Origin: an uncultured Corynebacterium sp.
Lineage (GTDB): Bacteria > Actinomycetota > Actinomycetes > Mycobacteriales > Mycobacteriaceae
DNA: 28,070 bases
Direction of reading: 5' to 3'
NCBI RefSeq assembly: GCF_943914015.1
Contig: NZ_CALUAK010000025.1
Span: 1 to 28,070 of the forward strand
The first letter of the stretch is position 1. Each line of letters begins with the position of its first letter. The position numbers were made by a program, and so were the translations under genes. The notes under the pieces are model-generated. The model was not told where the DNA came from, did not search any database, and was given only the letters and a program-made list of their open reading frames with translations. Shown piece after piece: positions 16,983 to 23,902 of this stretch.

Positions 16983-17072
16983 AGAATTGTTTCCACCTGC
17001 TACCAGTAGTGAGTTCACACTCATGATGGGGGGCACCCGTTGAAAATATTCACCTATGGAAAGGAACTCCAC

Positions 17073-17666
17073 ATGACAGGCCCCAAGGCCGCCCGCGGAG
17101 AAATCAAGGACACCATTCTCACCGCCGCGCGCGAACTTTTCTCTACCCGGGGCTACCCCGACGTCACCGTCCGCGCAATCGCCAAACGCGCCGGCTGCGA
17201 CGCCGGCATGATCTCCTACTATTTCGGCTCCAAGGTGGGCGTGTTCCGCGCCGCCATGTCACTCCCCCAAGACCCCGTTGAGGTGGTCGCCACCGCCTTC
17301 GGCGACGGCGGCCCCGGCACCGGCGAACGCGTCGTCGGCGAAGTCCTCCGCTTCTGGGAGGAAAGCTTCGCCACCACCAACGTCCAGCTCCTCGTCCGTT
17401 CCCTCCTAGAAAACGAGAAGACCCTCGCCGTCTTCCGCGAGTGGCTCGACCGCACCCTCTTCACCACCCTCGCCCACCAGCTTGGCACACCCGATGCGAA
17501 GCTCCGCATCCAATTCGCCGCCGGCCAAATCGTCGGGCTGTGCGTTTTGCGGTTCATCTACAAGTCCGAGCCCCTCGCCTCCATGCCCGCCTCTGTCCTC
17601 GCCCGCCAGCTCGGCCCCATCATCGATATTCACCTGTTCGGCCCGATCATCCCGCGCACCACGTAG
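17073..17666 (+). CDS. TetR/AcrR family transcriptional regulator
   Basis: 197 residues. The N-terminal helix-turn-helix (about 10-56) is typical: IKDTILTAARELFSTRGYPD, then VRAIAKRAGCDAGMISYYFGSK. The ligand-binding half ends with IQFAAGQIVGLCVLRFIYK and a PLASMP..LGPIIDIHLFG stretch, which resembles the TetR_C_16-type C-terminal domain. The ligand cannot be predicted. ATG 17073 has AAGGA nine bases upstream; TTG 17040 is less likely. It is divergent from the large activase gene and is the obvious candidate regulator of it. Confidence 0.93.
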   Translation: MTGPKAARGEIKDTILTAARELFSTRGYPDVTVRAIAKRAGCDAGMISYYFGSKVGVFRAAMSLPQDPVEVVATAFGDGGPGTGERVVGEVLRFWEESFATTNVQLLVRSLLENEKTLAVFREWLDRTLFTTLAHQLGTPDAKLRIQFAAGQIVGLCVLRFIYKSEPLASMPASVLARQLGPIIDIHLFGPIIPRTT

Positions 17667-17774
17667 CGTGGGTGTCGGATGGAACTTCTAGATCCACAAT
17701 TCCTTAGCATGCCAGCATGGGTACCGAACCCCATACATAGATATCCAAGATCTCAACGAGGTGAGGCAAGAAAA

Positions 17775-17942
17775 ATGAGCAATAAAGCCATCGCTACCTG
17801 GATCCTTGGCTGCGTAGTCGTGGTCATTTGGATTGCTGCAAGCTCCGACAATGGGTCGTACTGGGCCATGCGTACCGCCATTGCGTTTGCTTGCATCGCA
17901 GTGGGTATCGCTTTCGTTCGTCTCATTCAGAAGAAGCAGTAG
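17775..17942 (+). CDS. Small two-helix membrane protein, unknown function
   Basis: 55 residues: MSNKAIATWILGCVVVVIWI forms the first hydrophobic helix, a short SSDNGSYWAM loop follows, then a second helix (RTAIAFACIAVGIAFV) and a basic tail RLIQKKQ. ATG 17775 has GAGG/TGAGG sites 8-13 bases upstream, while the longer reading from 17679 includes a proline- and arginine-rich leader with no ribosome site. I know no family for it. It lies 108 bp after the TetR gene and 164 bp before the helicase, on the same strand, but intervening dyads suggest separate transcription. Confidence 0.65.
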   Translation: MSNKAIATWILGCVVVVIWIAASSDNGSYWAMRTAIAFACIAVGIAFVRLIQKKQ

Positions 17943-17990
17943 GTCAAATCCGAGTTTTTGCTAGTTCCCACCAGCTACCATCGCGATTTT

Positions 17991-18018
17991 GCTCCAGCCT
18001 AGGTATGGGCACTGGAGC
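17991..18018 (+). repeat. Inverted repeat after the small membrane protein gene
   Basis: GCTCCAG/CTGGAGC (17991-17997, 18012-18018), a perfect 7-bp stem with a 14-nt loop and no T-run after it. It could be a weak terminator or a binding site. Confidence 0.35.
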
Positions 18019-18040
18019 GTTGTCGCCATCTCCAGGCGCG

Positions 18041-18073
18041 CTGCGGTAAAAAATTTAAAACCGCAGGTAAAAT
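18041..18073 (+). promoter_or_regulatory. Palindrome abutting a -10 box upstream of the RecQ-like gene
   Basis: CTGCGGT (18041-18047) and ACCGCAG (18060-18066) are perfect 7-bp inverted arms around an A/T-only centre. A TAAAAT -10 box follows at 18068-18073, so the palindrome covers the -35 region, the usual place for a repressor operator. Confidence 0.5.
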
Positions 18074-18106
18074 CATGTGTGTATGCCATGCCGTAGCGTA
18101 GGAGGC

Positions 18107-20191
18107 ATGAGTAACCCAGTAACTAAGGGGAGCGCCCAAGAGCTCCTCACCCGAATCGCCGGCCCCACCGCCACGCTTCGCGACGACCAGTGGCGTGCCA
18201 TCGACGAACTCGTCAACAACCACAAACGCCTCCTCGTGGTGCAGCGCACCGGGTGGGGCAAGTCCGCTGTCTACTTCATCGCCGCCAAACTCCTGCGTGG
18301 CAACGGGCACGGCCCGACCCTCATCATCTCCCCTCTGCTCTCGCTCATGCGAAACCAGGTGCAGGCAGCCGCCTCTGCCGGGATCCGGGCAGAGACCATT
18401 AACTCCTCCAACATCAGCCAGTGGCAGGAGATTGAGGACGCCATCCGCAGCGAACAAGTCGATGTCCTCCTCATCTCCCCCGAGCGCCTCGTGAACCCGG
18501 ATTTCCGCGAGGCGATCCTCCCCCAGCTCATCAAAGGCGTGGGCATGGTCGTCGTTGACGAGGCTCACTGCATTTCCGATTGGGGTCACGACTTCCGGCC
18601 CGACTATCGCAGAATCCGCGAACTTCTCAACAACGATCTCGCACCAGACACTCCAGTGCTCGCCACCACAGCAACCGCCAACGACCGTGTCGTCGCCGAT
18701 GTTGTCGCACAGCTCGGCCCAGATACCGGGCTCATCCGTGGTGGGCTCGACCGCACCTCGCTCCACCTCAACGTGGTTCATCTTGACGATCCCTCTGCCC
18801 GAGCTACGTGGATCGCCGACACCCTTCCCCAGCTTCAAGGCTCCGGAATCATCTACTGTCTGACAGTCTCCGCAGCCGAGGACCTCGCTGCCGCTCTGCG
18901 GGCGGCGCACATCCCCGTGGAGGCCTACACCGGTCGCACAGATGCCGATGAACGCTTCGAGCGCGAGCAGCAACTCCTGGACAATGAGGTGAAGGCTTTG
19001 GTTGCGACAAGCGCACTCGGCATGGGTTTTGATAAACCAGACCTCGGCTTCATCATCCACCTCGGCGCTCCGAGCTCCCCCGTCAGCTACTACCAGCAGG
19101 TCGGTCGCGCAGGCCGTGGCACTGATCGGGCTGACGTCATCCTCCTGCCCGGCCCGGAAGATCGCGCCATCTGGGACTACTTCGCCAGCACCTCGATGCC
19201 CTCCCGGGAGGTCGTGGATACTCTCCTCGGTGCGCTGGGAAGCTCACCACTATCCACGGCGAAGCTGGAAAAAACGGTGGATCTCTCCCGTTCCCGCATT
19301 GACCAGACCCTAAAAGTCCTCGCGGTTGAGGGCGCCGTGGAACGCGTTGCCGGTGGTTGGGTAGCAACCGGCGAGAACTGGACCTATGACGAGAAACGCT
19401 ACGCAGGTATCACTGCTGCACGCCAGCGGGAACAGCAGGCCATGCTCGACTATGAGCACACCGACGGCTGTCGCATGGTGTTTCTGCGAAAGCAGCTCGA
19501 TGACCCAACTGTTACCCCTGACGAGAGATGCGGGCGCTGCGATAACTGCACCGGCACCCACTACCCCACTACTGTGGACAGCACCGATGCTTCCGCTGAA
19601 GTCACTGCATCACTCAACGCCCCCGGTGTGGATATTCAGCAGCGCAAGAGGTGGCCCACGGGCGCTATCCGTCGCGGAAAGATCACGGGTACGGCTCCAG
19701 GCAAGGCGCTGGGGAGGATGAACGACATTACCCGTGGCCCCGCGCTACGCGCACTGTTTGCCGATCCGACCTGGGTACCGAACTCGAACTGGAAGCAGGA
19801 TCCCTGGCTCAGCAATTTTGTCCGTGTTCTCGCTTCGTGGAACTGGGAGGAGCGCCCGCACACTATCGTTGTGTTGGAACCGGAGGATCCCGCCCGCCGG
19901 GACATGCTCCTTGCCTGTGGCCAGGCACTAGCTGCCATCGGGCAGATGGAGTTTGGCGGGGTGGTTACCACCCGCACGGCGCCGGTCACGTCGATGAACT
20001 CCACCTTCCGCGTCAACGCGCTTGATGCGCACTACGACTACGGGCAGGTATCCATTACGGATACTACTGCTCCTGTTCTGCTGCTGACCGACATCGTGGA
20101 CACCGGTTGGTCAGTCACCGTTGCCGGTAGCGACATTGCCGACAGGTTCGACACAACAGTTCTGCCCCTCGCCTTCGCCACCGCGTTCTAG
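18107..20191 (+). CDS. RecQ-family ATP-dependent DNA helicase with C-terminal phosphoribosyltransferase-like segment
   Basis: 694 residues. Helicase core: Walker A QRTGWGKS (about 46-53), DEAH box VVVDEAHCISDWGHDFRPDY (about 148-167, with the RecQ aromatic-rich loop), TSALGMGFDKPDLG, and motif VI YYQQVGRAGRG (about 328-338). A RecQ zinc-binding set follows: Cys455, 475, 478 and 481 (CGRCDNC). After a linker, the last ~180 residues are not helicase; they end with VLLLTDIVDTGWSVTVAG (about 657-674), which resembles the PRPP-binding loop of phosphoribosyltransferases. The role is probably DNA repair/recombination. ATG 18107 has AGGAGG only one base upstream, too close to be ideal; ATG 18083, about ten bases after the -10 box and possibly near-leaderless, is the alternative. 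A strong terminator follows. Confidence 0.9.
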   Translation: MSNPVTKGSAQELLTRIAGPTATLRDDQWRAIDELVNNHKRLLVVQRTGWGKSAVYFIAAKLLRGNGHGPTLIISPLLSLMRNQVQAAASAGIRAETINSSNISQWQEIEDAIRSEQVDVLLISPERLVNPDFREAILPQLIKGVGMVVVDEAHCISDWGHDFRPDYRRIRELLNNDLAPDTPVLATTATANDRVVADVVAQLGPDTGLIRGGLDRTSLHLNVVHLDDPSARATWIADTLPQLQGSGIIYCLTVSAAEDLAAALRAAHIPVEAYTGRTDADERFEREQQLLDNEVKALVATSALGMGFDKPDLGFIIHLGAPSSPVSYYQQVGRAGRGTDRADVILLPGPEDRAIWDYFASTSMPSREVVDTLLGALGSSPLSTAKLEKTVDLSRSRIDQTLKVLAVEGAVERVAGGWVATGENWTYDEKRYAGITAARQREQQAMLDYEHTDGCRMVFLRKQLDDPTVTPDERCGRCDNCTGTHYPTTVDSTDASAEVTASLNAPGVDIQQRKRWPTGAIRRGKITGTAPGKALGRMNDITRGPALRALFADPTWVPNSNWKQDPWLSNFVRVLASWNWEERPHTIVVLEPEDPARRDMLLACGQALAAIGQMEFGGVVTTRTAPVTSMNSTFRVNALDAHYDYGQVSITDTTAPVLLLTDIVDTGWSVTVAGSDIADRFDTTVLPLAFATAF

Positions 20192-20229
20192 CCCATCGAG
20201 TGACCGATCCACTCCACTAGAAAGCAACA

Positions 20230-20285
20230 GCGGGGTGCCCGGCACAACCGGGCGCCCCGCCACTTCGCGGAAGCGTGAAGTTTTT
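20230..20285 (+). terminator. Terminator region between the helicase and L,D-transpeptidase genes
   Basis: Two hairpins in tandem. The first is a 13-bp stem with one G-T pair (20230-20242, 20248-20260). The second is an 8-bp stem (20262-20269, 20274-20281) followed by TTTTT, which should end helicase transcription. The first may also serve the convergent minus-strand gene. Confidence 0.8.
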
Positions 20286-21102
20286 AGATCGGACCGTTCG
20301 GGTAACCGTAGGTCTTGTCACCGTATGCGAACACGCGATCGCCGATGTTCAACTGCTCGAAGAACACCTTTGCATCACCGTAGTTCAGGTGGATGCAGCC
20401 GTGGGACAGGATGTACGGGGAACCTGCGTGGAACGCGATGCCGTTGTACGTGAAGTAGACTGCGTACGGCATCGGGGCGTTACCGAACTCGCGGGACACC
20501 TCGTCCTTGATCTTGCGATTCACGGTCATCATGCCCTGCGGAGTGTCGTGCCCATCAGCGCCTGCAGACGCCGGCACCGGACCGTAGGTGATCTTGCCGT
20601 TTTCCTGCAGCCAGGCGCGGTTGCCCTCGATATCGATGCAGGCCTTTGCTTCCGGCGGGCAGACTCCCTGCGGAATGTTCAAGGCATCGCGACGAGCGGC
20701 CTCAGCCTGCTCTGCCTCAATGCGGGCCTGCTCGGCTGCGAGGCGCTCTGCCTCTGCACGAGCAGCGGCTTCCTCAGCCGCACGCTTCTCCGCAAGTTTC
20801 TGATCCACAAGGCCCGGGAACAGAAGGTTCATACCGCCATCAACCATGTTCTTAACGTTCTGGTTGTGCGGTGCAGGCAGAACGGCGTCGGCCTGGTTCA
20901 CCAGGTTGTTACGCGTCTGCCACGCGTTGTTGCGAATGTCATTATTCAGCTGGTCAAGCCCCGCAGTGATATTGGACGAACCAAGATCCTGCGCGGATGC
21001 AGCTGCAGGCTGCGCGAGCAGTGCACCTGCCGTCGCAGCGGCTGCCAGTGCAGCCGTGGAGCGACGTGTCGCAGTGCTCTTCAAACGATGCTTCCCAATC
21101 AT
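20284..21102 (-). CDS. Secreted L,D-transpeptidase (YkuD domain)
   Basis: These enzymes make 3-3 cross-links in peptidoglycan or attach proteins to it, outside the membrane. 272 residues: a signal peptide (basic HRLKSTATRR, then Ala-rich, ending AAASA); an Asn-rich region; an Ala/Glu/Arg helix (EEAAARAEAERLAAEQARIE, about 110-135) that should extend the enzyme through the wall; then a YkuD domain with TPQGMMTVNRK and the catalytic HAGSPYILSHGCIHL (Cys236). ATG 21102 is preferred to ATG 21109-21111 because a perfect TATAAT lies seven bases before it and there is no ribosome site, the pattern of a leaderless gene. It lies between map and the convergent helicase. Confidence 0.9.
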   Translation of the reverse strand: MIGKHRLKSTATRRSTAALAAAATAGALLAQPAAASAQDLGSSNITAGLDQLNNDIRNNAWQTRNNLVNQADAVLPAPHNQNVKNMVDGGMNLLFPGLVDQKLAEKRAAEEAAARAEAERLAAEQARIEAEQAEAARRDALNIPQGVCPPEAKACIDIEGNRAWLQENGKITYGPVPASAGADGHDTPQGMMTVNRKIKDEVSREFGNAPMPYAVYFTYNGIAFHAGSPYILSHGCIHLNYGDAKVFFEQLNIGDRVFAYGDKTYGYPNGPI

Positions 21103-21109
21103 ACCGGGC

Positions 21110-21115
21110 ATTATA
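21110..21115 (-). promoter_or_regulatory. Consensus -10 box of a leaderless L,D-transpeptidase promoter
   Basis: TATAAT on the minus strand ends seven bases before ATG 21102, so transcription should start at or next to the A of the start codon. A TAGAGA hexamer 17 bp upstream is a weak -35. A near-palindrome lies further upstream at 21154-21173. Confidence 0.6.
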
Positions 21116-21229
21116 GGTTGCGGTGCTATCGTTCTCTAAACCAAAACACAGCTATTCCGATAGTTTCGGGAATATACCTTTACGGACATGCTGGTCATAG
21201 GTGACATTTCACCAATCCTAATTTTTTGC

Positions 21230-22021
21230 TTAATTTTTTCGCGGGGTGAGGATTCGGGGCCCATCAGCCGTGGCAGCAACCGTGTGCTCCCAGTGGGCAG
21301 CCCACGAGCCGTCGATGGAGGCAACGGTCCAGTCATCGTCGAAAACCACCGAGTCCACAGAACCCAAGGTCAGCATCGGTTCAATGGCTAGAACAGAGCC
21401 TTCCTGGATGATCGGACCGCGGCCACCACGGCCTTCGTTGGCCAGGTACGGATCCTCGTGCATTTCGTGGCCAATGCCGTGGCCACCGTAGCCATCGACG
21501 ATGCCGAAGTTGTAGCCCCACTTCTTTTCCGCTGCGCGCGTTGCCATCTCCAGCCCGTGGGAGACGTCGGTAAGCCGGTTACCGGGAACCATGGCCTGCA
21601 TGCCTTCCATGAGCACCCACTCGGTTGCTTCATTGAGGGCCTTCGCATCTGCTGCGACGGTGCCCACCTCGATGGTGAGTGCAGAATCGCCAACCCAGCC
21701 CTTGTACGTCGCACCACAGTCGATGGAGATGAGGTCGCCGTCCTTCAGCACCGTCTTCTCGTCCGGAATGCCGTGAACGATGATGTCATTAACCGAAGCG
21801 CAAATGGAGCCAGGGAATCCCTCGTAGCCCTTGAACGTCGGCTTGGCACCCGCTGCGCGAATCGTCTTTTCCGCAATCGCGTCGAGCTCCAGGGTGGACA
21901 CCCCCGGCTTGGCGGCTTCACGGCAGGCGATGAGCGCCTCGCCAACGATCTCGCCGGCCGCCTGCATGGCATCCAGCTCCTTCGGTGTCCTCGCGACAAT
22001 CTTCTTGTTACGCCTAAAACC
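21230..22021 (-). CDS. map: Methionine aminopeptidase, type I
   Basis: Removes the N-terminal methionine of nascent proteins with a two-metal centre. 263 residues with all five metal ligands: Asp101 and Asp112 (SIDCGATYKGWVGDSA), His185 (GGHGIGHEMHEDP), Glu214 (LAIEPML) and Glu245 (HWEHTV). GTG 22021 is chosen over GTG 22051 because AAAGGAG lies six bases upstream and the resulting MGFRRNKKIVARTP start fits actinobacterial type I enzymes; the 30 bases upstream include the ribosome site itself. In most actinobacteria map follows adk directly; here yaaA and a repeat array intervene and map has its own upstream region shared with divergent yaaA. Confidence 0.96.
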   Translation of the reverse strand, partial: GFRRNKKIVARTPKELDAMQAAGEIVGEALIACREAAKPGVSTLELDAIAEKTIRAAGAKPTFKGYEGFPGSICASVNDIIVHGIPDEKTVLKDGDLISIDCGATYKGWVGDSALTIEVGTVAADAKALNEATEWVLMEGMQAMVPGNRLTDVSHGLEMATRAAEKKWGYNFGIVDGYGGHGIGHEMHEDPYLANEGRGGRGPIIQEGSVLAIEPMLTLGSVDSVVFDDDWTVASIDGSWAAHWEHTVAATADGPRILTPRKN

Positions 22022-22100
22022 CACTGTTTTCTCCTTTACCGTTTCTGGCACCCAATCGTACTACCGCACCTGCTGCGCGCTGGGTCACCTGCCCCACCGG

Positions 22101-22106
22101 TAGAAT
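22101..22106 (+). promoter_or_regulatory. -10 box of a leaderless yaaA promoter
   Basis: TAGAAT ends seven bases before ATG 22114 and no ribosome site is present, so yaaA is probably transcribed from its start codon. Confidence 0.55.
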
Positions 22107-22113
22107 CGCACAC

Positions 22114-22989
22114 ATGCTCATCATTCTTCCGCCCAGCGAAACTAAGGAACCAGGTGGGGAAAATGACCCCATGGAGGTCTCCTTCCCCTCCCTCAACCCC
22201 ATTCGGGAGTCGCTGATGGATGAGCTCGCCTCCATCCCCGCCGAGGAACAGCTCGGGTTCCTCAAAATCAGCCCGCGTCTCATCGACCAGGCAGAGGCGA
22301 ACCTTGTACTCCGTGAGGCTCCCACCATGGCCTCCATCTACCGCTACACGGGTGTGCTTTTCGACGCCCTCGACGCCGGCACGCTCCCCGACTCCGCTTT
22401 GGACCGCATCCTTATCGGCTCCGCCCTCTTCGGTGTCACCCGCGCAACCGATGTCATTCCCGCGTACCGGCTGTCTGGCAACACGACCCTGCCCGGCAAG
22501 AAGACCGTCAAGTCCTTCTGGGGAACAGCCCTCACCGCCGAGTTGAACGAACTTCCCGAATTCATCGTCGATATGCGCTCTGGTGCCTATCACTCACTCG
22601 GTCCCGTGAAAGACCCCGCTGTGGGCGTGTGCACCGTCCGGGTGGAAACCGAGCAGCCCGACGGGACGCGAAAAGTCGTTAGCCACTTCAACAAGCACTA
22701 CAAGGGCGAGCTCGCCCGGTGCTTGGCCACCTCCGCAGAAGATGCGCACTCCATCGACGAGGTTGCTGAAATCGCCGCGTCCTCCGGCTTTCGCGTGGAG
22801 ACATCTCCCCCCCCAGCTGACACTCATCACGTCCTAGCCAGCCGCCATTCACCGAATGCGACCCATCTGCTGCCGATTGCCACCGCACCGCCAGCGGTTA
22901 GGCCGCGTTCCGTATCAGGGCGCACGCACTGCGGTCCAGGAAGTGTTCTATTCTTGGCTACTGCATGTCTCTGGGCCACCTTTCCTTGA
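22114..22989 (+). CDS. yaaA: YaaA family (DUF328/UPF0246) peroxide stress protein, C-terminus altered
   Basis: YaaA proteins limit free iron and DNA damage during peroxide stress and bind DNA. Family signatures are clear: MLIILPPSETK, YTGVLFDALDAG, FWGTALTAELNELPEFIVDMRSG (two adjoining motifs) and HFNKHYKGELARCLA. The normal fold ends near SSGFRVET (about residue 231). The given frame then runs through eight C's (22807-22814) into about 58 unrelated residues encoded by the start of the repeat array, to TGA 22989 (291 residues). With one C fewer the frame would read PPQLTLITS and stop at TAG 22835-22837, giving about 240 residues, a normal family length. A sequencing error, a real frameshift or a variable C-tract are all possible. 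Confidence 0.88.
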   Translation: MLIILPPSETKEPGGENDPMEVSFPSLNPIRESLMDELASIPAEEQLGFLKISPRLIDQAEANLVLREAPTMASIYRYTGVLFDALDAGTLPDSALDRILIGSALFGVTRATDVIPAYRLSGNTTLPGKKTVKSFWGTALTAELNELPEFIVDMRSGAYHSLGPVKDPAVGVCTVRVETEQPDGTRKVVSHFNKHYKGELARCLATSAEDAHSIDEVAEIAASSGFRVETSPPPADTHHVLASRHSPNATHLLPIATAPPAVRPRSVSGRTHCGPGSVLFLATACLWATFP

Positions 22990-23290
22990 CGAACATCCGT
23001 ATTGCGGCCCATCTGTAACCAATACTCAATGCCCCGGTAACGATTGGGCCGCATTCTGTATCGCGGGTACACGCACAGCGGCCCAGGCGGTTGTGAAAGC
23101 AGGGAGCGCGGTCACCATCGGGCCACTTTCCGTTGCAGCCGTCTTCTTTTGCGGCCCAACCACGGCGATCCTGCTGCGGATTGCCACCGCATGGGCCGCA
23201 TTCGGTGCGTGCGCATTCAGAGTGCGGCCCATCGGTCTACGAACACAGCGTCCTCGATCGGAGATGGGCTGCAGTGCGTTCCACCGCGCA
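22850..23290. repeat. Array of twelve alternating half-sites with a 73-bp period
   Basis: Short half-sites with consensus TGGGCCGCANTNCGTG alternate strictly in orientation. The five- to eight-base cores start at 22858(-), 22900(+), 22931(-), 22973(+), 23004(-), 23046(+), 23078(-), 23120(+), 23151(-), 23193(+), 23224(-) and 23266(+). Steps alternate 42 and 31-32 bp, so the full period is 73 (once 74). The best pair, 23191-23200 with 23223-23232, is a perfect 10-bp inverted repeat. DNA between half-sites varies in sequence but not in length. The array fills the yaaA-adk gap and its first part overlaps the aberrant yaaA tail. No ORF here is credible: 73 is not a multiple of 3. The function is unknown. 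Confidence 0.85.
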
Positions 23291-23302
23291 CCCGATGCAT
23301 GC

Positions 23303-23338
23303 AAAAGCGCCCTCCCGGATGCTTCCGGGAAGGCGCTT
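23303..23338 (-). terminator. Intrinsic terminator after adk
   Basis: AAGCGCC-TCCCGG/CCGGGA-GGCGCTT stem with one internal mismatch (23305-23318, 23325-23338) and a 6-nt loop, followed by TTTT on the minus strand, 18 bp past the adk stop. Confidence 0.8.
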
Positions 23339-23356
23339 GCGACTATGTAGAGGTAT

Positions 23357-23902
23357 TTACTTACCCAGTGCCTTCATGGCGCGCTCGTTGATTTCCTCAA
23401 CGTCGCCCTCTGCGTCGACGGCGAGGAGCTTGTCGCCGTAGAAGTCTGCTACGGGCTGGGTCTCCTCGTGGTAGACCTTGAGGCGGTTGCGGATGGTGGC
23501 CTCGTTGTCGTCGTCGCGGCCACGGGCGAGCATGCGCTCAACAACGACGTCGTCGGAAACCTCGAAGCTCAAGACGGCATCGATTTCTTCACCGTTTTCT
23601 GCGAGGTGATCGCGGAGGAGCTCGGCCTGCTCAACAGTGCGGGGGAAGCCGTCGAGAAGGTAGCCATCCTTGGCATCGTCGTGGGAAAGGCGATCCCAGA
23701 GCATGCGGGCGGTGACGTCCGTGGGGACAAGGTTGCCGGCATCCATGTAGCTCTTGGCTTCCTTGCCCAGCTCGGTGCCTTCGCCGATGTTGGCGCGGAA
23801 CAGGTCACCGGTGGAGATGTGCGGGATTCCCAGCTTGTCCTTCAGCAGGGCGGCTTGCGTGCCTTTGCCGGCACCGGGAGGTCCAAGGAGAACTATTTTC
23901 AT
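23357..23902 (-). CDS. adk: Adenylate kinase
   Basis: Interconverts ATP + AMP and 2 ADP. 181 residues, the short actinobacterial form with a reduced LID segment. The P-loop GPPGAGKGTQAALL (about 7-20), GIPHISTGDLFRANI, DGFPRTVEQAELL and RNRLKVYHEETQPV are all present. ATG 23902 overlaps the secY stop by four bases (ATGA) and has AAGGA eight bases upstream, so it is translationally coupled to secY. It is the last gene of its transcript, which ends at the 23303-23338 hairpin; the usual neighbour map is displaced to 22021. Confidence 0.98.
   Translation of the reverse strand: MKIVLLGPPGAGKGTQAALLKDKLGIPHISTGDLFRANIGEGTELGKEAKSYMDAGNLVPTDVTARMLWDRLSHDDAKDGYLLDGFPRTVEQAELLRDHLAENGEEIDAVLSFEVSDDVVVERMLARGRDDDNEATIRNRLKVYHEETQPVADFYGDKLLAVDAEGDVEEINERAMKALGK

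Noticed and set aside
21200..21213. GlxR (CRP-type) binding site upstream of the L,D-transpeptidase
   Set aside because: The arms GGTGA/TCACC resemble half-sites, but the spacer is 4 bp instead of the 6 of the TGTGA-N6-TCACA pattern.
22850..23290. CRISPR array
   Set aside because: A 73-bp period would fit, but the conserved part is a pair of short inverted half-sites with variable DNA on both sides, no long identical repeat exists, and no cas gene is in the window.
22856..23350. Long ORFs through the repeat array on both strands (e.g. 164 residues on +)
   Set aside because: The 73-bp period shifts the frame in each unit, the predicted proteins show no family or ribosome site, and GC-rich DNA gives open frames by chance.
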